Shown in pieces: positions 7,640 to 16,189 of a stretch of DNA of 64,000 bases (positions are counted from its first letter, which is position 1; each line of letters begins with the position of its first letter). A model generated the notes under the pieces. That model had not been told where the DNA came from and did no database searches. It saw nothing but the letters and a program-made list of their open reading frames with translations. The position numbers and the translations under genes were made by a program. The stretch comes from an uncultured Caldilineaceae bacterium (lineage in GTDB: Bacteria; Chloroflexota; Anaerolineae; Caldilineales; Caldilineaceae), in assembly GCA_951813625.1 (NCBI GenBank), contig CATOTS010000028.1, forward strand, positions 1 through 64,000. The letters run 5' to 3'.

Positions 7640-8647
7640 ATGTCCCTCAAGTTGAAAGCATACCGTTTTTTCATTGTATTGCTGGCTTTGACGTTCCTGC
7701 TCTCCGCTTGCGGCGGAGACGGATCGGACTCGTCAGACGGACGGCTGCAAGTGGTCGCCACAGTCTCACCGATCACCAACATCGTCTACAACGTAAGCGG
7801 AGACCTCGTCGAGTTGACCGGTCTTGTGCCCGCGGGCGCCGACTCGCATACATTTGAACTGGCGCCGTCGGATGCGGTGACGCTGGCGAATGCCGACGTC
7901 ATCTTCATCAACGGGCTGGACCTGGAGGTATCGGCCATCCGCATGGCCGAGGCGAACTTGAAAGAAGGCGCTGAGATCGTTCTGATGGGCGAGATGGTTA
8001 TCGAGCCGGATGAGTATGTTTTCGATTTCTCCTTCCCGGAAGAGGGCGGAAGCCCCAATCCACATCTATGGACCGACCCGATTTATGCCCTCGCTTATGC
8101 CGAAATCGTAAGGGAAAAGTTGACGGCGCGTGATCCGGAGAACGCCGACGCTTACCAGGCCAACTACGACGAGTTTGCGAAACGCATCGAGGCGCTCCAC
8201 GCGGCCATCCAGGCCGCGACGGCCAGCATACCGGAAGATAATCGCAAACTGTACACCTATCACGACTCGTTCGCCTACTTTGCTCCCCGCTACGGTTACA
8301 CGGTGCTGGGAGCAATGCAGCCATCCGATTTCTCTGAGCCGTCGGCGCAGGAAGTGGCGGCGTTAATTGAGCAGCTGCGCGACGGCGGCGTGCCAGCCAT
8401 TTTTGGCTCGGAGGTCTTCCCGTCCACAGTCGTAGATCAGATAGGCCGTGAGGCCGGTGTCTCCTTTGTGAGCACTTTGAGCGATGATGATTTGCCGGGT
8501 GATCCGGGGGACCCCGAGCATTCCTACATCAGTATGATGGTGGAAAATCTGAGGACGATGGCCGAGGCCCTGGGAGGAGATCCTGCGTTGATGGACGGCG
8601 TGGATACCGGCAATGTGCCCGGCCCGGACAGTTCCGTTAAGCAGTAG
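7640..8647 (+). CDS. Zinc ABC transporter substrate-binding lipoprotein (ZnuA-like), paralogue 1
   Basis: This lipoprotein of about 335 residues has a signal peptide with lipobox LLSAC and belongs to cluster A-I metal-binding proteins. Candidate metal ligands appear in the usual order: GADSHTFELAPSD (His), NPHLWTDP (His), TYHDSFAYFAPRYGY (His) and the acidic DDDLPGDPGDPEHSY. It would capture Zn2+ (or Mn2+) outside the membrane and deliver it to the permease. The track begins at a TTG (7580). The ATG at 7640 puts the signal peptide at the N-terminus and is preferred, although its ribosome-binding site is weak. It is the first of three paralogues and lacks the long His-rich loop. Zinc rather than manganese is inferred from the Fur-type regulator and the His-rich third paralogue. 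Confidence 0.85.
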   Translation: MSLKLKAYRFFIVLLALTFLLSACGGDGSDSSDGRLQVVATVSPITNIVYNVSGDLVELTGLVPAGADSHTFELAPSDAVTLANADVIFINGLDLEVSAIRMAEANLKEGAEIVLMGEMVIEPDEYVFDFSFPEEGGSPNPHLWTDPIYALAYAEIVREKLTARDPENADAYQANYDEFAKRIEALHAAIQAATASIPEDNRKLYTYHDSFAYFAPRYGYTVLGAMQPSDFSEPSAQEVAALIEQLRDGGVPAIFGSEVFPSTVVDQIGREAGVSFVSTLSDDDLPGDPGDPEHSYISMMVENLRTMAEALGGDPALMDGVDTGNVPGPDSSVKQ

Positions 8648-8746
8648 CTGCGGCGGTGCCGACCAACTCTTTGTTTAACGAATACCAAGCAGATCGCCTA
8701 CGAAACCAGGCACAAGGCCCGAATCGGAGTAAAGGAGAACCAAGTC

Positions 8747-9727
8747 ATGCGCAACAGATTCCACATACTACTGACTCTTTTTGCCCTGCTGCTTCTCATG
8801 GCCGCCTGTGTCCCCGTAACTCCCGAGGAGACCGCCGCCGCACCAGAGCAGCCAAAACTGCGTGTTGTCACCTCAGGAACTATCCTGGCCAACCATATCT
8901 ACAATATCGCCGGAGACCTGATCACCATCGATCAGATCGTACCGCCAGGGGCTGATCCGCATACCTATGAACCGACGCCATCCGACGCCGTTAAGCTGTC
9001 CGAGGCCGAACTGGTCATCGTGCGCGGTGCCACGAATCCCGAAGCGGTCCGAAGGCGACTCGCATCCATCGTTGGCGACGAGAACAGCGTCGTCCTGATC
9101 GCCCCGCTGGCATTGGAGCCCGAGGACTACATCTACGACGAATTTGGAAGCATCGACCAGCACATGGGCGGCGATACAATGCTCGCGCTCAAGTTTGCCG
9201 GAGTAATACGCGACACACTGGTTGAGCAAGACCCGGCCAATGCAGATGCGTATAACGCCAATTACGACCAGTTCGCGGCGCGCATCGACGAGCTGGACGC
9301 GGCAATTCGGGCCGTAACCGCCAGTATACCCGAGGAAAACCGGCAGCTTTACAGCTATCACGACTCGTTTTCCTACATGGCGCGGCGCTACGGCTACACT
9401 ATCGTAGGCACGCTGCAGCCGCACGATTTCTCCGAACCGTCCGCTCACGACGTGGCGGAAGCGATTGAGCTGTTGCGCGAACTGGATCTGCCCGCCATTT
9501 TTGGCTCCTCCTACTCCCCCTCAACGGTACTGGAGCAAATCAGCCGCGAGGCGGACGTTCCCATCTATTGGTATGACGACGACAATCTGCCCGGTGAGCC
9601 GGGCGACCCTGAGCATTCCTTCTTCTATATGAAGGTGCGAAACCAGAAGGCCCTGGCTGAGGCGCTCGGCGGCGACGCCACGCTGATGGACCATATCGAG
9701 ACCCGCAATATACCGGAGACGGAATAG
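8747..9727 (+). CDS. Zinc ABC transporter substrate-binding lipoprotein (ZnuA-like), paralogue 2
   Basis: This 326-residue lipoprotein has signal peptide MRNRFHILLTLFALLLLMAAC and is preceded by AAAGGAGAACC. It is closely related to its two neighbours: GADPHTYEPTPSD, SYHDSFSYMARRYGY and NLPGEPGDPEHSF align directly. The second His site differs. Where paralogues 1 and 3 have NPHLWTDP and DPHLFLDP, this protein has IDQHMGGD, so the His is kept but the flanking motif is lost. That may change affinity or metal preference. It has no His-rich loop. It lies about 100 bp after paralogue 1 and 200 bp before the Fur/Zur gene. Confidence 0.85.
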   Translation: MRNRFHILLTLFALLLLMAACVPVTPEETAAAPEQPKLRVVTSGTILANHIYNIAGDLITIDQIVPPGADPHTYEPTPSDAVKLSEAELVIVRGATNPEAVRRRLASIVGDENSVVLIAPLALEPEDYIYDEFGSIDQHMGGDTMLALKFAGVIRDTLVEQDPANADAYNANYDQFAARIDELDAAIRAVTASIPEENRQLYSYHDSFSYMARRYGYTIVGTLQPHDFSEPSAHDVAEAIELLRELDLPAIFGSSYSPSTVLEQISREADVPIYWYDDDNLPGEPGDPEHSFFYMKVRNQKALAEALGGDATLMDHIETRNIPETE

Positions 9728-9882
9728 ACGGGTTCAGCAGAGGCCGCGCCTCGTCCGAGCCGGTGCGTGCGCCAATTGAGGTCTTTCGTTCTTGCCGGCC
9801 TGATATCGCGGCCGGCGAGAGCTGCTTTTGAGCGAGAGAGCTGATCGTGGATAATTGAGGTCGACACGTTCGTCGGAGTGTG

Positions 9883-9913
9883 TAATAGTAATATTAGTTG
9901 CGACAATTTGCAA
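9883..9913. promoter_or_regulatory. Candidate autoregulatory operator upstream of zur-like gene
   Basis: Two inverted repeats lie within 45 bp of the regulator start: TAATA-GTAA-TATTA (9883-9896) and TTGC-N8-GCAA (9898-9913). AT-rich dyads just upstream of a Fur-family gene are typical repressor sites. Neither matches a known Zur box closely enough to name. Confidence 0.35.
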
Positions 9914-9927
9914 TAACCAATAATCTC

Positions 9928-10365
9928 ATGAGTCACAACACGGCAGAGATCAATCGACGATTGCGAGAGGCAGGCTACCGGGTTACGCCTCAGCGTCAGC
10001 TGATCCTGGACGCGGTCTGTAAATTGGGCAAGCACGTTTCCCCAGATGCGGTCTACGAGGTAGTCCGGCGCAATACACCTTCCCTGAGCCGGGCCACCGT
10101 CTACCGCACGCTGCATTTCCTGACCGAGCAGCGGATTCTTGCGATGGTGCAGATGTCTGACGGGCGCGTTGCCTACGAGGTTGCCGGGCCAGAACCGCAT
10201 CACCATCTGGTCTGCCGCACCTGCGACAGCTATCTTGAGCTGCCGCACAGCGTCTTGCGTACGTTTCGGCAGAGGATGGAATCGCAGTACGATTTCGAAG
10301 TCGATGTGAGTCATGTTTCGTTCTTCGGGCATTGCAACGATTGCCGCGACACTGCAGGCGCCTGA
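9928..10365 (+). CDS. zur: Fur-family metal-responsive transcriptional regulator (probably Zur)
   Basis: This regulator has 145 residues from the ATG at 9928 (the ORF-track TTG at 9898 lies inside an inverted repeat). The N-terminal winged helix reads LREAGYRVTPQRQLILDAV ... SRATVYRTLHFL. The C-terminal part carries EPHHHLVCRTCDSY and FFGHCNDC, giving two CxxC pairs for structural zinc plus the histidine cluster for sensing. It lies between zinc-binding protein genes 2 and 3, with no other metal uptake system in view. Repression of this locus by Zn-loaded protein is therefore the likely role. PerR or Fur functions cannot be excluded by sequence alone. Confidence 0.82.
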   Translation: MSHNTAEINRRLREAGYRVTPQRQLILDAVCKLGKHVSPDAVYEVVRRNTPSLSRATVYRTLHFLTEQRILAMVQMSDGRVAYEVAGPEPHHHLVCRTCDSYLELPHSVLRTFRQRMESQYDFEVDVSHVSFFGHCNDCRDTAGA

Positions 10366-10413
10366 CGGGTTCTGTCGGGCGCATCACTCTTCCAGACGAA
10401 AGGGCAATCGCAC

Positions 10414-11655
10414 ATGCTCAGCTCACTCCGAACTTTGCCCTCGCTGCTATCGGTATTGATCCTCCTGGCGGCTTGCGGCCCCGTCGCGCCGGCGTCAACG
10501 GCCGCCCAGCCAGGAAGGGAACGTTTGCGTGCCGTTGCTTCTATTTCTCCCGTTGCCAACATCGTCTACAACATCGGCGGCGACCGAATCGAACTTGATG
10601 TCATCATGCCGCCCGGGGTTGACCCGCACACATTCGAGCCGAGGCCCTCGGATGCCGTGAAACTGTCCCAGGCCGATCTGATCTTTGTCAACGGGTTGCA
10701 TCTCGATGAGTCGACGCTTAAGCTGGCCAAGGCAAATCTGAAGGAAGGAGCTGAGATCGTCGAGTTGGCCCCTGCCGTTGCCGAACCCGGTGAATTCATC
10801 TATGGTGTCGAACACCATAATGGCCATGCCGAAGATGACGACGATCACGAGGATGAGGACGAGCGCGGCCATGCCGAAGATGACGACGATCACGAGGATG
10901 AGGACGAGCATGGCCATGCCGAAGATGACGACGATCACGAGGATGAGGACGAGCATGGCCATGCCGAAGATGACGACGATCACGAGGATGAAGACGAGCA
11001 CGGCCACGCCGAGGACGACGACGACCACGAGGATGAGAACGAGCACGGCCACGCCGAAGATGAGGGCGAAGAAGGGGAGCCTGACCCGCACCTGTTCCTC
11101 GATCCGAACTTCGCTATTCGTTACGCCAAAGTCATCTTCGTTAGCCTGTCAGCCCTTGACCCAGACAACAGGGACTACTATGAGGCCAACTTTGTCGAGT
11201 ATACGGCCCGTCTCATTGCCCTCGATGAGGCCATCCGCGCGACGACGGCTACGATTCCTGAAGCGAATCGCAGGCTGTTGACCTATCACGATTCGTTCGG
11301 CTACTTTGCTCTGCGCTACGGCTACATCGTGATCGGAGCGATCCAGCCGTCGGACACCTCTGAGCCGTCTGCGCAAGAAATAGCGGCGCTGATCGACCAG
11401 CTGCTTGACGAAGGCGTGCCTGCTATCTTCGGTTCAATCTTGTTCCCGGCGGACGTTCTTGAGCAGATCGCGCGCGAGAGCGGCGCGACCTTGAGCACGT
11501 TAATGGACGATGGTCTGCCCGGAGAGCCCGGCGATCCGGAGCATTCGTATATCGGTATGATGGTGGAGAATCTGAGGACGTTGGCGACCGTGCTTGGCGG
11601 TGACCCCTCGTTGATAGACGGGGTGGAGACCGGCAACGTTCCCGACAGAGAATGA
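10414..11655 (+). CDS. Zinc ABC transporter substrate-binding lipoprotein (ZnuA-like) with long His/Asp/Glu-rich loop, paralogue 3
   Basis: This 413-residue lipoprotein (lipobox LLAAC) is built like paralogues 1 and 2 but about 80 residues longer. The extra part is a metal-binding loop at about residues 130-225. It consists of five 15-residue units of GHAEDDDDHEDEDEH plus partial units, between the first and second His ligand sites (GVDPHTFEPRPSD and DPHLFLDP). The third ligand is TYHDSFGYFALRYGY. His-rich acidic loops in ZnuA proteins gather zinc and hand it to the high-affinity site. It directly follows the zur-like gene, and its stop is 74 bp before the ATPase gene, with a stem-loop between. 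Confidence 0.88.
   Translation: MLSSLRTLPSLLSVLILLAACGPVAPASTAAQPGRERLRAVASISPVANIVYNIGGDRIELDVIMPPGVDPHTFEPRPSDAVKLSQADLIFVNGLHLDESTLKLAKANLKEGAEIVELAPAVAEPGEFIYGVEHHNGHAEDDDDHEDEDERGHAEDDDDHEDEDEHGHAEDDDDHEDEDEHGHAEDDDDHEDEDEHGHAEDDDDHEDENEHGHAEDEGEEGEPDPHLFLDPNFAIRYAKVIFVSLSALDPDNRDYYEANFVEYTARLIALDEAIRATTATIPEANRRLLTYHDSFGYFALRYGYIVIGAIQPSDTSEPSAQEIAALIDQLLDEGVPAIFGSILFPADVLEQIARESGATLSTLMDDGLPGEPGDPEHSYIGMMVENLRTLATVLGGDPSLIDGVETGNVPDRE
10822..11061 (+). repeat. 45-bp in-frame tandem repeat encoding the His/Asp-rich loop
   Basis: Five 45-bp units (10822, 10867, 10912, 10957, 11002) are followed by a partial unit. The first three are nearly identical at DNA level. The later ones carry synonymous changes, so recent copy-number change is likely. 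Confidence 0.9.
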
Positions 11656-11662
11656 GGAGGAC

Positions 11663-11700
11663 GGAGAGAGGAGTTTGCGGGGCAACGCGCTCCTCTCTCC
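11663..11700 (+). promoter_or_regulatory. Intra-operon stem-loop
   Basis: GGAGAGAGGAG (11663-11673) and CTCCTCTCTCC (11690-11700) form a perfect 11-bp stem. The loop can form a further TTGC/GCAA pair. No U-run follows. It lies between the last binding-protein gene and the ATPase gene, where a processing or partial-termination element could keep lipoprotein mRNA in excess. Confidence 0.5.
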
Positions 11701-11729
11701 TTTCCTGATTTCCTCCTGAGGGAGGGTAG

Positions 11730-12584
11730 ATGGACCCGCTAATAGAATTGAACGGTGTGGCCTTTGGCTATGGCTCTTTCAATGTATTGGAAGATATCGA
11801 TCTGCATCTGCATCCCGGCCAGTTCGTTGGCCTGGTGGGGCCGAGCGGCGCCGGCAAGACATCGTTGTTGAAACTCGTGCTGGACCTGTACAAGCCAAAC
11901 TCGGGTCAGATCGAGCGCGTGCGGCCCGATCTGCGTCTGACTTATGTGCCGCAGATCGAGACTGTCGATTGGAGTTTTCCGGTCACGGCCGAAGAGGTCG
12001 TCCTGATGGGCGTTGACCACCGTTCGAACATCTGGCCCTGGCCGCGCAGCAGCGAGCGGAAGCGGGCGCGGGAGATTCTCGACCAGTTGGAGATCGGCCA
12101 TCTGGCGGAGCGGCACATCCGCGATCTTTCCGGCGGCCAGCAGCAGCGCGTCTTTTTGGCGCGTGCCCTGGTGGCCGACCCGGAGATACTCGTGCTGGAT
12201 GAGCCGACCACCGGTGTCGATGTGCGCAGCTCCGAAAACATTTTCCACTGGCTGACCCTGCTCAACAAAGAGGGTATGACGATTCTGCTGACGACACACG
12301 ATCTGAATATGGCTGCCGCCCATGTGCCCTGGGTCGTCTGTCTGAACCGACGCATTGTGGTTCAGGGCCCGCCGCACGAGATCTTTACGGAGGCTAAACT
12401 GAGCGAGGCTTACCAGGGCGACTTTATCGTCCTCCGCCAAGACGACATGATTTTTGTGCAGCAGAGGCCGCATCCCCACGGCCTGCAGGAAGTGCTGCCG
12501 GATCCGGTGGAGGGGGGATTGCCCAATCATGACAACCAGAAGGGCAACGGGACCCAGCCCGCAACCGCCGACAAGGAGTCCTGA
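11730..12584 (+). CDS. znuC: Zinc ABC transporter ATP-binding protein
   Basis: This 284-residue nucleotide-binding domain has Walker A GPSGAGKTS (about residue 35), the signature LSGGQQQR (about 135) and Walker B ILVLDEPTTGVD. It powers import through the neighbouring permease. It is slightly longer than usual, with a polar C-terminal tail after EVLPDPVEG. The start follows TGAGGGAGGG. The stop is 5 bp before the permease start, so the two are clearly co-transcribed. Only one ATPase serves three binding proteins in this locus. Confidence 0.92.
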   Translation: MDPLIELNGVAFGYGSFNVLEDIDLHLHPGQFVGLVGPSGAGKTSLLKLVLDLYKPNSGQIERVRPDLRLTYVPQIETVDWSFPVTAEEVVLMGVDHRSNIWPWPRSSERKRAREILDQLEIGHLAERHIRDLSGGQQQRVFLARALVADPEILVLDEPTTGVDVRSSENIFHWLTLLNKEGMTILLTTHDLNMAAAHVPWVVCLNRRIVVQGPPHEIFTEAKLSEAYQGDFIVLRQDDMIFVQQRPHPHGLQEVLPDPVEGGLPNHDNQKGNGTQPATADKES

Positions 12585-12589
12585 CCGCC

Positions 12590-13444
12590 ATGGACGCTCT
12601 GCTTACTCCATTTCAATATGAGTTTTTCCGCAACGGTACCCTTGCCGCCGTCCTCGTCGGCGGGCTGTGCGGCTTGATCGGCGTATATATCGTCCTGCGC
12701 GGCATGAGTTTCATCGGCCACGGCCTATCCCACGCCGTTTTCGGCGGCGCGGTGGTGGCCTTCATTCTCCAGTTTAATTTCTATGTCGGGGCCGTATCGT
12801 GGGGTTTTGTCGCCGCACTGCTGATCAATCAGACCGTGCGCAAAACGACGATTAGCGCCGACGCCGCGATCGGCGTGGTGACGACTGCCAGTTTTGCCTT
12901 AGGGGTCGCCCTGATATCACGCTACCGCCGCTTTTCGCAGTCTTTTGACGCGGCTCTTTTCGGCAATGTCCTGGGCGTTACCTATGCCGACATCGCCGTG
13001 ATCATCTTCGTTACGGTGGCAGCGACTTTTATGATCTTCTTTTTCTACAAGCAACTGCTTTTCACGACTTTCAATACCGAGGTCGCCCAGGTCTACGGGG
13101 TTCCCACTTTCTGGATCGAGACCTGGTTTGCGTTGATCCTGGCGGCCGTCATCATCGCCTCCGTGCAGATCATGGGGGTGACGATGATCGGTGCCGCGCT
13201 GGTGGTTCCTCCGATAACCATCCGGTTGTTGACCGACAGCTTTCATCGCCTGATCATCTACTCAACGGCACTGGGTTCGCTGACCGGACTGGTTGGGATG
13301 TACCTGAGCTTCTACGTGGATGTTTCGAGCGGGGCGTCGATTGTACTGCTGCAGTCGATACTTTTCTGTATCGCACTGTTCTATGTATCCCGGGTGCGGA
13401 ACAAGCGCCGGCTAGTCGAGACACCGGTCTATGGCCCGACCTGA
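12590..13444 (+). CDS. znuB: Zinc ABC transporter permease
   Basis: This 284-residue integral membrane protein of the ABC-3 family (ZnuB/MntB/TroC type) has about eight hydrophobic helices. It begins LLTPFQYEFFRNGTLAAVLVG and includes the family stretch YIVLRGMSFIGHGLSHAVFGG. The segment VQIMGVTMIGAALVVPP is also conserved in these permeases. It forms the transmembrane channel for the metal delivered by the three lipoproteins. The gene lies 5 bp after the ATPase gene and ends the plus-strand locus, converging with the RNase III gene. Confidence 0.92.
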   Translation: MDALLTPFQYEFFRNGTLAAVLVGGLCGLIGVYIVLRGMSFIGHGLSHAVFGGAVVAFILQFNFYVGAVSWGFVAALLINQTVRKTTISADAAIGVVTTASFALGVALISRYRRFSQSFDAALFGNVLGVTYADIAVIIFVTVAATFMIFFFYKQLLFTTFNTEVAQVYGVPTFWIETWFALILAAVIIASVQIMGVTMIGAALVVPPITIRLLTDSFHRLIIYSTALGSLTGLVGMYLSFYVDVSSGASIVLLQSILFCIALFYVSRVRNKRRLVETPVYGPT

Positions 13445-13547
13445 AGAGGCGAGCGTAGAGCGGAAGTGGTTGCCGGGGTAGCGGGACGACCTCTGCACGA
13501 GGGTTAGCGGCAGGGTTTGCGCTGGCCGGCCGCTGATGAGGCGCGAT

Positions 13548-14336
13548 TCACTCCTCGTCCTGCTCTTTTTGCATCTCCACAGACGCCAAGTCGTACTCTT
13601 CAGCCAGACCACTGTCTACGTAGCCCGGGCTTGTCTGCCCGAGGCGAGCGAGGGCCATGGCGGCGGCGGCCTGTTCCGCCTCCTGCTTGCTCTGGCCCTC
13701 GCCGACGCCGTAGGGCTGTTTGTCTATCGTCACCTGGCGGATGAATTTGCGCGCGTGGTCGGGCCCTTCGGTGTGGACGGTGCGGTAGCGGGGCGTTTGC
13801 CCCATAGCCGCCTGCACCCACTCCTGTAAGCGGCTCTTGGCGTCTTTTGCCAGGGCAAAGTGCGCCACCCTTTCAATCTCCGTCAGAAGCCGGGGTTCAA
13901 GAAAGCCGCGCAGGCCGGCAATCCCCTGGTCAAGATAGAGTGCGCCGATAAAGGCTTCGTAGGTATCGCACAGAGTGGTATGGCGGCTGCGCCCCCCGTT
14001 TTCCTCCTCGCCGCGCCCCAGCAGCAGATATTCGCCCAGGCACAACTCCCGGGCAAAGCGGGACAGGGACTCGCGCTTTACGAGCGCAGAGCGCAGATTG
14101 GTCAGTTCGCCCTCTCGCCGCTCCGGGTAGCGCCTGAAGAGCAGTTCGCTGACGATGAAGCTCAGTACGGCGTCGCCCAGAAACTCCAGGCGCTGATTGT
14201 CCTGCAGGTCGGAATCGTCATCCGCTTCGTGCAGATAGCTGCGGTGGACAAACGCACGCTGGATCAGTGTGAAGTCGTTGAATCGGAGCCCCACGGCGTC
14301 CTGAAGTTCAATCAGCGTGTGAAACTTGCTCTCCAT
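13548..14336 (-). CDS. rnc: Ribonuclease III
   Basis: This double-stranded RNA endonuclease has about 262 residues from the ATG at 14336; the ORF track opens upstream at a GTG (14393). The N-terminal domain has AFVHRSYLHE, the signature NQRLEFLGDAVLSF (about residues 45-58) and the second metal-binding site DTYEAFIGALYLDQG. The C-terminal dsRNA-binding domain runs from SRLQEWVQ to EAEQAAAAMAL. A short acidic tail follows. Expected roles are rRNA precursor processing and mRNA turnover. It lies 76 bp downstream of the threonine synthase gene on the same strand. Confidence 0.93.
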   Translation of the reverse strand: MESKFHTLIELQDAVGLRFNDFTLIQRAFVHRSYLHEADDDSDLQDNQRLEFLGDAVLSFIVSELLFRRYPERREGELTNLRSALVKRESLSRFARELCLGEYLLLGRGEEENGGRSRHTTLCDTYEAFIGALYLDQGIAGLRGFLEPRLLTEIERVAHFALAKDAKSRLQEWVQAAMGQTPRYRTVHTEGPDHARKFIRQVTIDKQPYGVGEGQSKQEAEQAAAAMALARLGQTSPGYVDSGLAEEYDLASVEMQKEQDEE

Positions 14337-14412
14337 ACCGGATGCCCCATTGGGGGAAGGAAAAGGCCGACGGGGGTAAAGTCCGCTGGGCACATCTCGT
14401 TTCCCGTTGCTT

Positions 14413-15531
14413 CTAAATCGCTGGCAGCCGTTTGAGTCCCAGGCCGGTCAGGTTGACTACGACGGAGTCCGAACGATTGAACTGTGGAGCCAGTTTCGTG
14501 AGGGCGGCGGCAACGGTTGCGCTGGTCGGTTCGACGAAGAGACCGCGCTGAGCCAGACGTTCCTGGGCGGCGTTGATTTCCGCGTCGTTGACGACGATGG
14601 CGGTGCCGCCGGAGTGGCGCAGGGCCCCCAGGATTGAACGGCTGCGCACCGGCTTCTCGACGGCGATGCCGTCGGCCAGGATACTGGGCGCCACGTGCCG
14701 GCGGGGCACGACTTCGCTGTGTCCCTCGTGGAAGGCGTCGCAGATCGGTGTTATCGGCTCGGCCTGTACCGCCACCATGCGCGGCAATCTCTCGATTACC
14801 CCGCTGCGGTGCAGGTGCTGAAAGCCGCGCCATGCCCCCAGAAAGAGACCGCCATACCCGACCGGCGTAACGAACCAGTCGGGCACCCTGCGGCCGAGTT
14901 GCTCCCAGATCTCCCAGGCATTGGTCATGAAGCCGAGGAGGCAGGCGGGGTGCCAGGCATGAGAGGCATAGATCACATCATCGCCGGTCTGGGAGGCCTC
15001 GGCGGCCTCGGTGGCAGCGGTGCGGGGGCCGGTAACTTCAACCAGCTCTGCGCCGTAGACGGCGATCTGCGCCTTTTTGGGTTGCGGCGCGTAGGCAGGC
15101 ACAAATATGCGGGCGAAGAGTCCGGCACGCGCCGCATAACATGCCAGGCTGGCGCCGGCATTCCCGCTCGAATCGTCCATAACCGTGCGCACACCCTGCC
15201 CCACCAGCCAGTTGATGATGACGCTGACCCCTCGATCCTTGTAGCTGCCCGAAGGCATCAGCCCTTCAAACTTCCAGTAGATGGGTTGTTCCAACCAGAC
15301 GTCTTCGATCAGAGGGGTCCAGCCCTCCCCCAGCGAATGCAGTTCCCGCCCCGGAGCGACCACGGGCAACATGGGCAGGTAACGCCAGTGGCCCGGATTG
15401 TGGTCCTCGATCTTATCCGGTTCGAACGGGGGCAGCTCGCGAAACTCCAACGGTTCCCCGCTGAGAGGGCAGCGCAGGGGCGCTTCTTCGGCAGCTATCC
15501 GGAACTGGCTGCTGGGACAGTATGCGATCAA
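14413..15531 (-). CDS. thrC: Threonine synthase-like PLP enzyme
   Basis: This fold-type II PLP enzyme would convert O-phosphohomoserine to threonine. The PLP lysine lies in GSYKDRGVS; the PLP phosphate loop is [14 protein letters not shown], and the family stretch [13 protein letters not shown] follows. The N-terminus has CP...[10 protein letters not shown], as in thrC proteins with a small metal-binding head. The ORF track opens at a TTG (15579). I prefer the TTG at 15531 because AAAGGA lies 8 nt upstream, but this start is uncertain. No other threonine-pathway genes are adjacent. A related fold-II enzyme such as diaminopropionate ammonia-lyase or cysteate synthase is possible but less likely. 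Confidence 0.8.
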   Translation of the reverse strand: MIAYCPSSQFRIAAEEAPLRCPLSGEPLEFRELPPFEPDKIEDHNPGHWRYLPMLPVVAPGRELHSLGEGWTPLIEDVWLEQPIYWKFEGLMPSGSYKDRGVSVIINWLVGQGVRTVMDDSSGNAGASLACYAARAGLFARIFVPAYAPQPKKAQIAVYGAELVEVTGPRTAATEAAEASQTGDDVIYASHAWHPACLLGFMTNAWEIWEQLGRRVPDWFVTPVGYGGLFLGAWRGFQHLHRSGVIERLPRMVAVQAEPITPICDAFHEGHSEVVPRRHVAPSILADGIAVEKPVRSRSILGALRHSGGTAIVVNDAEINAAQERLAQRGLFVEPTSATVAAALTKLAPQFNRSDSVVVNLTGLGLKRLPAI

Positions 15532-15661
15532 TCGGCAGGTCCTTTTCAGGGCAGAGCAGGGAAGCCGAGTTGTCTTCAACCGGAGCGCACTCCCGACTCC
15601 TCATTGGATCAACATTTGTAACCGAACTTGTGGGATTGGTCAAGTGGCAAGAGCGGTAAGG

Positions 15662-16080
15662 GTGCAGTCAATAATTGGGGTACAAATTCCCATGCCTCGG
15701 GTAGCAATGGAGTCATGGCCAGCCCTCGGTCCGTTCCCAGCCAGAGTGGGGAAATACGTAGTCCTGTATCCTTTTGGGCGGTCGGGCCTTCGGCCCTCCC
15801 TTGTGCGGGGGGACTCCCCCCGCAACGCCCCCCTGATGTCCTCGCCCGCCGAGTGTGGGGCCATGCAGCGGGCCATGCAGCCCTATGCCGCCTGCGGCCC
15901 AACGCGCCGCCCCCAATTCAGCGAACGCCGCGACCACGGCGGGGGCAGGCACAGGGCAGGCACTGGACTTGCCCTGCGCCTGCCCTGTGCCTCTCCCAAA
16001 ACCGGCGATCAATTTCAGCCGGAGCTGGCGTGATTTCCACGCCAGGCGATTCCCACCCCAAGAAATGGGATGCCCCCGAG
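15662..16080. repeat. Dispersed non-coding repeat family 1, copy B
   Basis: This copy fills most of the gap between thrC and the enolase-superfamily gene. It starts GTGCAGTCAATAATTGGGG and shares the GC-rich core (CTCCCTTGTGCGGGGGGACT) with copies A and C. The first stem is conserved by base pairing although bases differ (GGGGTA...TGCCTC with two G-U pairs, against GGGGCA...TGCCCC in A and C). It also contains a 14-bp inverted repeat, GGCACAGGGCAGGC at 15948-15961 and its complement at 15978-15991. Confidence 0.75.
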
Positions 16081-16144
16081 CGGTAACCAGGCAACTCCCT
16101 GGACTTCGCAAGACCTTGCGTTGCGCAATGGAACCTGAGAAATG

Positions 16145-16153
16145 TGTTAGAAT
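16145..16153 (+). promoter_or_regulatory. Extended -10 element
   Basis: TGTTAGAAT matches an extended -10, 36 bp upstream of the enolase-superfamily start at 16190. No convincing -35 is present. Confidence 0.35.
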
Positions 16154-16189
16154 CGATTCGCAAGCAACCTCGCTATGGAGGCGTCCAAA

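Noticed and set aside
10495-11091. Hydrophobic 198-aa antisense ORF with repeated VLILVIVV units
   Set aside because: It is the complement of the His/Asp-rich tandem repeat; the apparent membrane helices are a by-product.
15413-15440. GGTTCGAAC as a tRNA T-loop
   Set aside because: It lies inside the threonine synthase coding sequence and no cloverleaf surrounds it.
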